Source of the DNA: a bacterium UBP4_UBA6127
GTDB lineage: Bacteria > UBP4 > UBA4092
Reading direction: 5' to 3'
DNA: 51,070 nt
Assembly (NCBI GenBank): GCA_002428325.1
Contig: DIVR01000026.1
Span: 90,591-141,660, forward strand
This document shows positions 34,502-43,168 of the stretch, piece by piece (the stretch's first letter is position 1; every line of letters starts with the position of its first letter). The position numbers and the translations under genes are program-made. Under the pieces are notes generated by a model, which ran no database searches, had not been told where the DNA came from, and saw nothing but the letters and a program-made list of their open reading frames with translations.

Positions 34502-36085
34502 TTAATGGGATTGTCCATTACCCGGAATATGGAGAGCAATTATCCAGGGATTTTCCCTAACGCCCAGGATATCCATGTCCAGCCAGGCACCGGGATATCG
34601 TTTCATAATTTCATTCAACATCTCGGTATTAATATTTCCATACCGGTTGGGATTCAGGCTCACAATCACCATATCTTTTTTCAACGTCCCCGGCTGAGGT
34701 AAATCATCCAGAGTCTTATATTCCCTGTAAACCACCGGCCGGGTAACAAACTGGACCACTCTTTGTTCTGCCAAAACATCGGGGAGATAAAAATCAGCGG
34801 TCTCAGCCTGCTCTCTGACCGTCTCGGCTAACCGGTATTCATTAATGTTAAAATGCTGGGCCGTTCTAGGATCTCTGCCCCATTTATAAAAATATTGGTA
34901 TCCCACTAGAAGAAGGGAATATAGGAGAATAGCGGCCATGATTCCCCGAATCCAGGGAAGGCCCCGGTGGCCCCATCGGTTTTTAACATTTGTCAAAACA
35001 TCCTCGGTTCCGACTGCCAGCAGCAGGCAGAGAGCAGGAACTCCCCCCAGGGTTCTTAACGTATTGGGAGCTCCCTGAGACAGGATGCCGGGAGCCAGAA
35101 AGATTCCCAGCCAGGCCAACAGCATCGCCATCCGATAATCTTTGATCTGTCGAAAGGCGGTGATGATTCCCCATAACAGGAAGAGACTCAATATCAGGGG
35201 CAACATCGGTTCTCCGGGATAATTATGCTTGATTTCAGAATCTCCCAGAATACTGAACATCCCCAGAGTCTTTAAAGTATTAGCTCCAATAAATTGCAGA
35301 CCGGGTAGAATCCCCTTTTGAAATATGGAAATCTCATCTGTCCTGCCAAAAAAATGATAGGGATTTTGAATATAATCCATTAATAGAGGCAGAAATACGA
35401 TTAAGCCTGAAACTAAGACCAGGCCCCCTCCCTTTATCATCCGGGAGATATATTCTTTGCCTTGATCCCTTTGATGCCAGGCTTCATGCAGTACCAGCAG
35501 AATGACCAGGATCGGGACAATCCGAAATGAGATATAGGTATATTGGCCTAATCCTAAGAGAACCCCACTCCATAGAAACGGCTGCCATTGGAAATTATCT
35601 TTCTCCTTTTTTAACCCGTTATAAAGAAAATAAAGAACTCCCAAGGCAAACAAGGGGGTCAGGATAGTCCTGAAACATAACCTTGAGAACATCAGATGCC
35701 ATTTGGAAATGGCCAGGAAAAACATCCCATATAAAGCAACCCTTCGCCCAAACCATCGGTTGGCAATCGGATAGAACAAGGCAACAGTCAAAGTTCCCAA
35801 AAGGGCTGAAGTCAGCCTTAAAGTCATGGCTGATACCCCAAATAACCCATAGAACAGAGCAATGAGATAGGAAAACATGGGTTCCTGGGGATGATTATCA
35901 GTATTAAAAAAGATGGGAAATTGATGCCCCTCATAAATCTGCAGGGTATCCAGCCCATGGATGGCTTCATCATACCAAAGCCCCGGGGGAATCTGGTCTA
36001 TCTGGTAAACCCTTAACCCGAAAGCCAGCGCTATTAATAATAAAGGTAATAACCAGATGAGCGACTTCTTTTCTATTTTTTCCAA
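34502..36085 (-). CDS. GT39-family (PMT/ArnT-like) membrane glycosyltransferase
   Basis: 527 residues with about 11 spans. The first external loop carries WYDEAIHGLDTL (DE pair) and FFNTDNHPQEPMFSYLIAL, followed by the second-loop LRLTSALLGTLTVALFY, a common order in bacterial GT39 proteins. A soluble C-terminal segment (about 430-527) follows the last span. It transfers a sugar from a polyprenyl-phosphate carrier; the target is unknown. The start is TTG 36085 by both frame and ribosome site (GAGG nine bases upstream); no ATG fits. It is probably co-transcribed with the membrane protein downstream. Confidence 0.86.
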   Translation of the reverse strand: MEKIEKKSLIWLLPLLLIALAFGLRVYQIDQIPPGLWYDEAIHGLDTLQIYEGHQFPIFFNTDNHPQEPMFSYLIALFYGLFGVSAMTLRLTSALLGTLTVALFYPIANRWFGRRVALYGMFFLAISKWHLMFSRLCFRTILTPLFALGVLYFLYNGLKKEKDNFQWQPFLWSGVLLGLGQYTYISFRIVPILVILLVLHEAWHQRDQGKEYISRMIKGGGLVLVSGLIVFLPLLMDYIQNPYHFFGRTDEISIFQKGILPGLQFIGANTLKTLGMFSILGDSEIKHNYPGEPMLPLILSLFLLWGIITAFRQIKDYRMAMLLAWLGIFLAPGILSQGAPNTLRTLGGVPALCLLLAVGTEDVLTNVKNRWGHRGLPWIRGIMAAILLYSLLLVGYQYFYKWGRDPRTAQHFNINEYRLAETVREQAETADFYLPDVLAEQRVVQFVTRPVVYREYKTLDDLPQPGTLKKDMVIVSLNPNRYGNINTEMLNEIMKRYPGAWLDMDILGVRENPWIIALHIPGNGQSH

Positions 36086-36261
36086 CTTACTCTACCTCGA
36101 TTATTTATGAGCAAAAAACATCCCTTATAGAATCAATCAATGATTTTCTATATTCCATCCTGAAAAACTTTAAGGAATCCCAGACCCCTTGTCAATAAGA
36201 ATTGGTTCTTACCCAACTCAACCAGTTTTTTTCTATCCTTTAGAATCAGGTTTCCCAGATT

Positions 36262-36290
36262 ATGGAAAATTATTTTGATTATGATATAAT
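36262..36290 (+). promoter_or_regulatory. Promoter of the secreted-protein gene at 36343
   Basis: A perfect -10 TATAAT (36285-36290) lies 17 bases after a poor -35 (ATGGAA). The predicted start is about 45 bases before the ATG. Confidence 0.45.
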
Positions 36291-36342
36291 CCGGTCAATC
36301 ACCGACGAGCTTTACTAACTCAAATTAAATCAGGAGGAAACT

Positions 36343-37422
36343 ATGTCTACCCGATTTTCAAAATTACTGCGTTATACTCTTTCATTAACAATCTTGTTGG
36401 TTTTTCTAGGGGCGTCAAATGCCGGACCTTTTTTAGGCCAGAAAGTTCAGCGAACCGTTCAATCCTATGAAAAAGTCGGAAGGGACTGGGGCGCCAAACT
36501 CTGGAAAACCAATTATAAACCAGGACTCCCTCTGAATGATGCGTTTGTCGAATCCCTTAAAGATAATCGAAATATCGATTTTTTCAATGTTCATGCAGAC
36601 TTAAAAGAAGCCTTTAAACGTGGATTCAGAATGGGGTATGAAGACAGGACTGCTGATTTAGCGTTGGGACCCCATTTGACAGCGGCTGCAGGAAAAATCG
36701 GTTTGGAAACATCCCAGTCTTTTGTGGATGTCATTAATGCTTTTGAATTTGGCTGGGCTCAGAATATCCGTAAAGCAGTCGATGTTTTTATTGTTCTGAT
36801 CTCTGAAGGTTCCCAGTCTGACCGGGAATTATTCATTAAGAATTTTACAGATGTCTATCAGACCAAATACCAAAAAACTCAGCAGGTTCTCAAAGAAGGC
36901 GGTTACCTGGTGGGCCGTTCACAGGGCGGCACCATGCTCTTTATTGATTACACCAAAGGCAACTCTCTGGCAGCTTTGGACATTCCTGCTCCGGAAGATT
37001 TAAAAACTGAGATTTACAAACAAACCTTCAAAGTAATGGGGGATGAATGGGGCAGACGATTCAGCACCAATCTCATCAGCCGGCCGGAATTGATTGATTT
37101 ACTTCGCCGGTCCCGGACTGCTTTCCAGGAAACCCCGATGGAAATCAGTGACAGGTCTATTCGGCTTCGAAGAAACTTGGGAATTGTTCAGCAGGCTTTT
37201 ATTAAGAGTTATGGCACCGATGCGGAAAATGTTTTTAAAAGTATTCTCAGGGAAGCTGAATTTTCTGAAATTCCTTTCAGAGCTGACCAACTGGAAATGG
37301 ATCCAGACGCGAATACCATTGAAGTTACCCCAATGACTGGCAATATTACAAATGAACCGGTTCCTGCGCCTAAACCGATAGCTCCTCCCAGAAAAGCTCC
37401 TTCCAATAAAATCCGCAGATAA
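36343..37422 (+). CDS. Exported helical protein of unknown function
   Basis: 359 residues. The signal peptide is about 1-27 (LLVFLGASNAG). The mature part is mostly helical, with two stretches that look like distant copies of one unit: WGAKLWKTNYKPGLPLNDAFVESL near the start and DEWGRRFSTNLISRPELIDLL near 230. The C-terminal ~40 residues are disordered and rich in Pro, Lys and Ala (APKPIAPPRKAP). No enzyme motif or known family was recognised. AGGAGG lies before the ATG. It is a single gene between a TATAAT promoter and a terminator. Confidence 0.8.
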   Translation: MSTRFSKLLRYTLSLTILLVFLGASNAGPFLGQKVQRTVQSYEKVGRDWGAKLWKTNYKPGLPLNDAFVESLKDNRNIDFFNVHADLKEAFKRGFRMGYEDRTADLALGPHLTAAAGKIGLETSQSFVDVINAFEFGWAQNIRKAVDVFIVLISEGSQSDRELFIKNFTDVYQTKYQKTQQVLKEGGYLVGRSQGGTMLFIDYTKGNSLAALDIPAPEDLKTEIYKQTFKVMGDEWGRRFSTNLISRPELIDLLRRSRTAFQETPMEISDRSIRLRRNLGIVQQAFIKSYGTDAENVFKSILREAEFSEIPFRADQLEMDPDANTIEVTPMTGNITNEPVPAPKPIAPPRKAPSNKIRR

Positions 37423-37450
37423 ACTGACTGATGTTAACTTGATATTTAAA

Positions 37451-37484
37451 AGCACCTCGATATTCAATCGGGGTGCTTTTTTTT
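37451..37484 (+). terminator. Rho-independent terminator
   Basis: An 11-bp stem AGCACCTCGAT / ATCGGGGTGCT (one U.G), a 5-base loop and then eight or more T. Confidence 0.9.
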
Positions 37485-37703
37485 ATCTAATTTTTAAATT
37501 CATGTAAAATATCTTCCCAAAATCCTATCTTTCATAGCTCCTACTCGGTTCAAACAATATTTATAATCTCTTCGTATTGTTAACGGAGTGCCCCTGAGAT
37601 ACTTCGTTACAGGTCCCTTTTAAAGGGGTACAAGGAAATACAATTCTGGTTGGATGAGTAGGAAGAAAGCTCCTGTTTTTGGGTGTGGATCAGGGTTGAA
37701 ATT

Positions 37704-39098
37704 CTATTCTTCCCGGCTGATGCCATAGAGTTTCATTTTTTTGTACAGATGGCTGCGTTCCAGCTCCAGGATATCAGCTGTCTTACTGACATTCCAATCG
37801 TTATTTTTCAGGGTTTCCAGGATAATATTTTTCTCATAATCCTCAGCCATTTCTTTCAATGACCCTTTCCGGATGGAATTATTATTTTTGACCGGAGAGG
37901 CTGCTGAAGCTTTGGAGGTGGAATGGGTCAGGGCGCTGGGTAGCACACTGGCAATTTCCTTTTCACCCAGGATATTATTTCGGGTCAGGATAGCGGCCCT
38001 TTCCACAATATTGCGTAATTCCCGGATATTTCCGGGCCATTCGTAATTCTTCAATAACAGATAGGCTGAGAAATCAAATCGCCTGGCTTTGGTCTGGGTT
38101 TCCTTACAATAGATTTTCAGAAAATGTTCTGCCAGTAAAGGGATATCTTCTCTTCTATCCTTAAGGGCCGGGACATATATGGGTACTACATTGAGCCGGT
38201 AATATAAATCTTCCCTGAAATTATCTTTTTCGATTTCTTCTTCGAGGTTTTTATTGGTGGCAGCAATCACCCTGACATCCACTCGAATAGGTTTAGCTCC
38301 CCCTACCCGGTCGATTTCATTATCTGTCAGGACTCTGAGTATCTTAGCCTGGGTAGGAAGGCTCATATCCCCAATCTCATCCAGGAAAATCGTACCATGA
38401 TTGGCCAGTTCAAATTTACCCCGTTTACGTTCCACGGCTCCGGTAAAAGAACCCCGTTCATGCCCGAATAATTCACTTTCAATCAGCTCATTGGGGATGG
38501 CAGCGCAATTTACCTTAACAAAAGGCCCATCTTTCCTGGGACTGTTCTTATGGATAGCTCTAGCCACCAGTTCTTTCCCGGTGCCATTCTCTCCGGTAAT
38601 CAAGACCCGGCTGGGAGTGGATGCCACGATGGATATCCTCTCCAGTAAATCCTGTACCAAAGGGCTGTTCCCAATAATCTGGTATTCTTCTTCCTGGGCC
38701 TGCCGGAATCCCCGGTTATCTTCTTCCAGTTTCCGGTATTTCAAGGCATGCTCAATCAACAGCAGTACTTTATCCAGATTCAAGGGTTTTTCCATGAAAT
38801 CAAAAGCCCCTAATTTGGTGGCTTTGACGGCAGTATCAATATTCCCATGGCCGGACATTACAATAGCTATCAAATCAGGCGCTATTTCCTTGGCCTTCTG
38901 CAGGACATTCAATCCATCTATATCCGGCAGCCAGACATCCAACAAGGCTAAATCAATGGCTTCCTGCTGAATGACATCCAAAGCTTCCTGTCCGGTCAGG
39001 GCCGTCCTCACCTGATACCCTTCTTTTAAGAGGGGCCGGGATAGGGAACTTAAAATGTTTTTCTCATCATCGACAATCAGTAAGGTCGCATTTTTCAT
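37704..39098 (-). CDS. Orphan NtrC-family sigma-54 response regulator (NtrX-like)
   Basis: 464 residues. The receiver has Asp54 (LALLDVWLP). The AAA+ domain has Walker A GENGTGKE, GSFTGA in place of the usual GAFTGA, and Walker B GTIFLDEIGD. A Ser/Lys-rich linker (about 385-415) precedes a Fis-type helix-turn-helix (NVSKTADILELERSHLYKKM). The overall form is close to NtrX. The Phe and Thr that touch sigma-54 remain, so activation is probably retained. No kinase gene adjoins it, so its partner is elsewhere. A sigma-54-like site precedes it. The start is ATG 39098, with AGGA about 11 bases upstream. Confidence 0.93.
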   Translation of the reverse strand: MKNATLLIVDDEKNILSSLSRPLLKEGYQVRTALTGQEALDVIQQEAIDLALLDVWLPDIDGLNVLQKAKEIAPDLIAIVMSGHGNIDTAVKATKLGAFDFMEKPLNLDKVLLLIEHALKYRKLEEDNRGFRQAQEEEYQIIGNSPLVQDLLERISIVASTPSRVLITGENGTGKELVARAIHKNSPRKDGPFVKVNCAAIPNELIESELFGHERGSFTGAVERKRGKFELANHGTIFLDEIGDMSLPTQAKILRVLTDNEIDRVGGAKPIRVDVRVIAATNKNLEEEIEKDNFREDLYYRLNVVPIYVPALKDRREDIPLLAEHFLKIYCKETQTKARRFDFSAYLLLKNYEWPGNIRELRNIVERAAILTRNNILGEKEIASVLPSALTHSTSKASAASPVKNNNSIRKGSLKEMAEDYEKNIILETLKNNDWNVSKTADILELERSHLYKKMKLYGISREE

Positions 39099-39499
39099 GG
39101 ATTTTTTATATCCTGATTCTCATATCATTTTCATGAAAGTTTATGGATCCTGAGAAGCTTCATTAATAGACTAAATGATTGATAAAGGATTTGCAAGGCA
39201 GCTGCCGGTCATGACTGCTTTCCGGAAAACAATTTTTCATACCCGGTGGTGGCAGCCGATGGGGCCTCATCTTAATCATCATTCAACAAAAATTCTACCG
39301 GACAGTACCCTACTACGACTGATAAAACAGAACCCCGCCAGCAAACCTTAATGATTCCACTAACAGGGTCCCTCTGTCTTCTTCGATATCCCCCCTCTGC
39401 TTCAGGTGGGGCCAGCTACCGCCAAAGGGTCCGGAAATATCATGATTCCACACTCTAAGAGCCTAATATCCTATAAATAATCTCACCGAATATGGCAAA
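39099..39499. other. Intergenic region, 401 bases
   Basis: This separates the 300-residue TPR-like gene's stop from the NtrX-like start, both on the minus strand. Near the regulator it holds the sigma-54-like site. The rest is GC-richer than usual spacers and contains a GGGTCC ... GGACCC style inverted block (about 39364-39432 read on the plus strand, ACAGGGTCCCTCTG and AAAGGGTCCGG are direct rather than inverted). No riboswitch, SRP or 6S core was matched and no supported frame was found. Confidence 0.4.
39191..39207 (-). promoter_or_regulatory. Sigma-54-like promoter of the NtrX-like gene
   Basis: The minus strand reads CGGCAGCTGCCTTGCAA. GG (39206-39205) and GC (39194-39193) are exactly 10 bases apart and TTGCA is intact. 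The predicted start is near 39181, 83 bases before the ATG. Confidence 0.45.
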
Positions 39500-40402
39500 T
39501 TATATGGATGAGAACTGGGGTTTCAATTTGGAAAAAACCCGGCCATTTTTCTTATCATATCCAAAAGGTTCTCCCGTCAGCGGGTCTTTAGGCACACTGT
39601 TTATTAACCCTTTGGAAACCAATTCCTGCAGGCTGGGAGGGATTTTTTTGTATTTCTCATAATATTTAATGACGGCTTTTTGAAGCGGTTCCGCCACCTC
39701 TTTAAATTTAAAAAGAAGGAGCTTATCTTCGGCAATCTGGGCCGTAAACTTATCCCCTTTCTTTTCAGCCTCTTCTTTGGTGAGGGTCCAAAGCTGGACG
39801 GCGACATCTTTTTCGCCGCCTTCATAATACATCTGGTTAATGATACGGCCCACATATTCCGGGCAATCCGGCCGGGTGGTGGCAATGGCATAAGCATCAA
39901 TGGCCTGCTGAGTGGCATATTTCTTTTTGGTGGTATCCTGGGTCTGCCGGGCTTCTTCAAACCATAAAAAACCCAGCTCATAAGCCAACCGCCAGTTATC
40001 GGGATTCTTATCGATACCTTTTTTGAGTAAACTGACGGCTTTATCCCGCTGTTTCATTTCTTCCTGCAGGACCATCCCGCCGAAACTGTAGGCATCCGGG
40101 AACCGGGGTTCCAGGGTTGTAATGACTTCCAGCATCCGATCCATAATCGGGTATTCTTTATCACCCATGAAATGGCCGCCGAAATATTGCAGGGTCCGAA
40201 GCCAGAGGACATCTGCCCACATACTGTCAAACCCCATGGCAACCACTTTTACATAATCCCCTTTAGGCAAATACAAAACATCTCTGGGAGGAGGAACATC
40301 TTTGACATCGCCCCGGATCTTTTTATGGACTTGGTGGGTTACCCCTGCCAAAAGAACAAATATAACCGTCAGGATTATGGCATTTCTATATTTCAGGTTC
40401 AT
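39500..40402 (-). CDS. Membrane-anchored TPR-like protein of an ABC exporter operon
   Basis: 300 residues. One N-terminal anchor (about 7-24) is followed by a helical-repeat domain: the motif SMWADVLWLRTLQYFGGHF and several TPR-like helices (YSFGGMVLQEEMKQRDKAVSLL-type, WRLAYELGFLWFEEA). The C-terminal ~60 residues (PPSLQELVSKGLINSVPKDP, TGEPFGYDKKNGRV) resemble the C-terminal signature seen in pseudopilin-like and TPR proteins. It probably faces the periplasm. It lies 20 bases after the permease stop, so it is the third gene of an ATPase-permease-TPR operon and may scaffold or regulate that exporter. Confidence 0.78.
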   Translation of the reverse strand: MNLKYRNAIILTVIFVLLAGVTHQVHKKIRGDVKDVPPPRDVLYLPKGDYVKVVAMGFDSMWADVLWLRTLQYFGGHFMGDKEYPIMDRMLEVITTLEPRFPDAYSFGGMVLQEEMKQRDKAVSLLKKGIDKNPDNWRLAYELGFLWFEEARQTQDTTKKKYATQQAIDAYAIATTRPDCPEYVGRIINQMYYEGGEKDVAVQLWTLTKEEAEKKGDKFTAQIAEDKLLLFKFKEVAEPLQKAVIKYYEKYKKIPPSLQELVSKGLINSVPKDPLTGEPFGYDKKNGRVFSKLKPQFSSI

Positions 40403-40422
40403 GGAAACGCCCTACTTTCAAT

Positions 40423-41223
40423 TTATTTAAAATTACGTTTGGAGAAACAAACTGAGGCAATAAACAAAATACATCCGGTATAAAGAAGCCCATAGAGGGT
40501 GTTCATCATCAGGCTGTCGGTAATCGGGATTCCATTGACAGCCTGGTTCCGGATATTGAACTTTTCCAGTTGGGGTAAAATCCAACTGATGCTGATGGCT
40601 GTTTTCGCCATCAGCTTATCAGCGACAGTAACCGGGTCATAAGCTTTCTCGGTCATCATCTGGGAAGCAAACCGAATCAAGTCATCGGTCAGTTTCCCGG
40701 CGATATACAGCATAAAAGTATAGACAGCCGATAATATCGGAGTGCTGAATGAGCTGAACAAGGTCGCCAGGGCTGTTACCACGACCAACTCCATGACAGT
40801 CATCAGGATAGCCTCAATCAGCACAAAGGGGATGCTATATCCTTTGACAGCCAATAAGGCCAGGTAAACAGCGCTCATAATACCCACATTGACCAGGATG
40901 GTCATCACCAGACCGAAGAATTTTCCCAAGACAAATTCATATCGATGCAAAGGTTTACTGACAATCACATAGATGGTCCTTTTATCCAGTTCGTTATAAA
41001 TCAAGCCGATCCCCACCATGATGGCAATCAGAACCCCGAAAAAGGTGATGGCGAATAATCCCACATCTTTAATGATCTTTTCATCCTGACCGATACTGAG
41101 AGCGCTCATCACAATGGAAAAAATAATCAGCACCATGGCAAAAGCCAGGAGGATATAAAGGATTTTATTTCGAATAGCTTCTCTGAATGTATTGGTTGCA
41201 ATGGCTAATATTCGACCCAACAT
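40423..41223 (-). CDS. ABC-2 type transporter permease
   Basis: 266 residues, six spans. The N-terminus MLGRILAIATNTFREAIRNKILYILLAFA and the loop LDKRTIYVIVSKPLHRYEFVLGKFFG are typical of NosY/CcmB-like and ABC-2 permeases, split here over two quotes of the same region. A long external loop lies between spans 5 and 6. With the ATPase upstream (3 bases gap, AAAGGA overlapping its stop) it forms an ABC exporter of unknown substrate; lipid, glycan or multicopper-related transport are all possible. Confidence 0.87.
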   Translation of the reverse strand: MLGRILAIATNTFREAIRNKILYILLAFAMVLIIFSIVMSALSIGQDEKIIKDVGLFAITFFGVLIAIMVGIGLIYNELDKRTIYVIVSKPLHRYEFVLGKFFGLVMTILVNVGIMSAVYLALLAVKGYSIPFVLIEAILMTVMELVVVTALATLFSSFSTPILSAVYTFMLYIAGKLTDDLIRFASQMMTEKAYDPVTVADKLMAKTAISISWILPQLEKFNIRNQAVNGIPITDSLMMNTLYGLLYTGCILFIASVCFSKRNFK

Positions 41224-41226
41224 AAA

Positions 41227-42150
41227 CTATTTTCCTTTCACTTCCTGGATAAATATTTCTTCCAGGGATTCTCGCTGAGGAATCAGAGAAATCAACCTGG
41301 CTTTATCCTTCTGAATCAGCTCCATGACAGTCTGAACCTTGCTTTCATCTTCAATCGAAGCGGCCACCTGGGTCCCTTCGTCCACAAACCGGGTCGAGAC
41401 TTGTTTAAGGGCCCGTTTGCCTTCTTCCGTAAGATTGGCAGCCACGATTTCATAGGTTTTCACTTTCGGGCTCAGGAGTTCTGTCATTTTCCCGGTCTTG
41501 GCAAGTTTCCCCTTCATCAGGATGGCTACCCGGTCGCATATCATTTCCGCATCCGAGAGGATATGGGTGCTGAAAAAGATCGTGGACCCCTCATCTTTCA
41601 GGGTAAAAATAAAATCCCTGATTTCCTTGCGGCCGATAGGGTCCAGCCCGGTCAATGGCTCATCCAGTATGACCAATTTCGGTTTATGGATCACGGCCTG
41701 GGCCAACCCGATTCGCTGCAGCATCCCTTTGGAATATTTATGTAAAGGAAGGTGACGTGCCTGGCTGAGACCGACATTCTCCAGAAGATAATCAATTCTT
41801 TTTTTCAAATCCACCGAATTCATCCCATAAAGCTTACCAATGAAATAGAGGATTTCCTCCCCTTTCAGGTAATCATAAAAATAAGGATTCTCCGGCAGAA
41901 ACCCAATATCCTGTTTCACCCGGATATCGGTATATGGCTTGTCAAAAAGCCATGCCTTGCCTGAACTGGGAAACAACAGTCCCAGGAGCAGTTTAATGGT
42001 AGTGGTTTTTCCTGCGCCATTCGGCCCTAAAAAGCCGAAGGTTTCTCCCTGGCCGACATTCAAGTTCAACCCTTCCAAGGCATGAATCTTGCGTCCGGTC
42101 AGTTGATGGCGGTAATACTTGCTTAACCCTTCAATCCTGATAACGTCCAT
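41227..42150 (-). CDS. ABC exporter ATP-binding protein
   Basis: 307 residues. Walker A GPNGAGKTTT, Q-loop FLPENPYFYDYLKG, signature YSKGMLQRIGLAQA, Walker B LVILDEPLTGLD and switch STHI are all present. The C-terminal ~75 residues form the DrrA/NatA-type extension, ending in LEEIFIQEV, usual for partners of ABC-2 permeases. First gene of the three-gene operon with permease and TPR-like protein. Confidence 0.93.
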   Translation of the reverse strand: MDVIRIEGLSKYYRHQLTGRKIHALEGLNLNVGQGETFGFLGPNGAGKTTTIKLLLGLLFPSSGKAWLFDKPYTDIRVKQDIGFLPENPYFYDYLKGEEILYFIGKLYGMNSVDLKKRIDYLLENVGLSQARHLPLHKYSKGMLQRIGLAQAVIHKPKLVILDEPLTGLDPIGRKEIRDFIFTLKDEGSTIFFSTHILSDAEMICDRVAILMKGKLAKTGKMTELLSPKVKTYEIVAANLTEEGKRALKQVSTRFVDEGTQVAASIEDESKVQTVMELIQKDKARLISLIPQRESLEEIFIQEVKGK

Positions 42151-42520
42151 AGGCCTATCCCTGACACTATTAGTATGGTATTTAAGGGCATCACCGGCTT
42201 TTTTTAAAAAAACCGATTATTCCTTATAAGTCCAAAATTTTAACACTTTTCTACCTAAAGGGACAATGAGCCTTTCTTCCCTCCTCAGGGTTGTTACCTG
42301 AAATTCATCCCCCCCCGGATGACTCCCTCTTTAGGTTCCTGGAAAACCCTCCCTATATTGATTTCATCTATCACCTTAGCTAATTATCATTATCTTATCT
42401 ATTTTCAGCATTCTATCTGATTTTTATCCAGGTTTTTCTTCCCGATTGGCAAGGGAGAGAGACCCAGGCTGATGGCATCAGCCTGGGTCTGCTTCCAAAC
42501 AGTGACCTGAGGGATAAGAG
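42151..42520. other. Divergent spacer between the ABC exporter and fau, 370 bases
   Basis: This contains a symmetric T7A7 tract (42199-42212) flanked by GGC/CC, small hairpins CAGG-N7-CCTG (near 42288) and TCATCC-N6-GGATGA (near 42307), and the leader element at 42460-42490. The 6S RNA gene is often found near fau in Proteobacteria, but no 6S closing stem and central bubble could be built here. Confidence 0.4.
42460..42490 (+). repeat. 31-nt inverted-repeat leader element, copy B
   Basis: AGACCCAGGCTGATG and CATCAGCCTGGGTCT pair perfectly over 15 bp around a single central G. It is nearly identical to 15460-15490 and lies 30 bases upstream of the fau ATG. There is no U-tract, so it is not a terminator. 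Such a stable leader hairpin could act on mRNA stability or translation of fau. Confidence 0.7.
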
Positions 42521-43156
42521 ATGAAGAGAAAAAAGAGTATAATTATGGGAATGAAGAATTTAGAGACCCATTCCGATATAGAAACACTGAAAAAACAGAT
42601 TCGGTCCAGGATGCTTTATCACCGGCGACAATCCGGGGTAAAAGAAATCCTGTCCCGAAGCCGGGCCATTCGTAGCCATCTGGAGACCCTCGAAGAATTT
42701 CAACAGGCCCGCCGAATTGTTTTTTATGTTTCTCTACCCAAAGAAGTGGATACCCATGAAATCATCCAAGATTGCCTGAGGATGGGAAAACAGGTGGCCG
42801 TACCGGTGACCGACAGCTGGGACCGGAACCTGATTCTGAGTGAACTGAAAGATTTCCAGGCCGAGTTGACCCGGTCAACTTATGGGGTAATGGAACCTAA
42901 ACCTGAATTTTATCGGTATTTTGAAGCCAAGGATATTGATTTGGTCATCATGCCGGGAGTCGCTTTCGACAGGAAAGGACATCGGCTGGGTTTTGGCGGC
43001 GGATATTATGACAATTTCCTGAAAAAACTCTCTTCCAACATTCCCAGGATTGCCCTGGCCTTTGATTTTCAAATAGTGGATGGACTCCCCCGGGATATCT
43101 GGGATAAGAAAGTTCATAAAATAATTACTGAAAGTGAAATTATAACCTGCGGATAA
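42521..43156 (+). CDS. fau: 5-formyltetrahydrofolate cyclo-ligase
   Basis: 211 residues. It converts 5-formyl-THF to 5,10-methenyl-THF with ATP. Family motifs are visible: KKQIRSRMLYHRR at the N-terminus, the YVSLPKEVDTHEII block, the PGVAFDRKGHRLGFGGGYYDNFL signature (Gly-rich loop), and IALAFDFQIVDGLPRDIWD near the end, each quoted only in part. GAGGG seven bases before ATG 42521 sets the start; ATG 42545 is a weaker alternative. It carries the leader hairpin upstream and converges on the metallophosphoesterase gene 13 bases after its stop. Confidence 0.95.
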   Translation: MKRKKSIIMGMKNLETHSDIETLKKQIRSRMLYHRRQSGVKEILSRSRAIRSHLETLEEFQQARRIVFYVSLPKEVDTHEIIQDCLRMGKQVAVPVTDSWDRNLILSELKDFQAELTRSTYGVMEPKPEFYRYFEAKDIDLVIMPGVAFDRKGHRLGFGGGYYDNFLKKLSSNIPRIALAFDFQIVDGLPRDIWDKKVHKIITESEIITCG

Positions 43157-43168
43157 ATCTCAACCCTG

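Noticed and set aside
39230..39470. SRP RNA or riboswitch in the GC-rich spacer
   Set aside because: No SRP core (GGTCAGG...GGAAGCAGC), B12 box, or cyclic-di-GMP riboswitch core was matched.
42151..42520. 6S RNA gene upstream of fau
   Set aside because: The location fits, but a long closing stem with a central bubble could not be drawn; only short local hairpins and the 31-nt inverted repeat are present.
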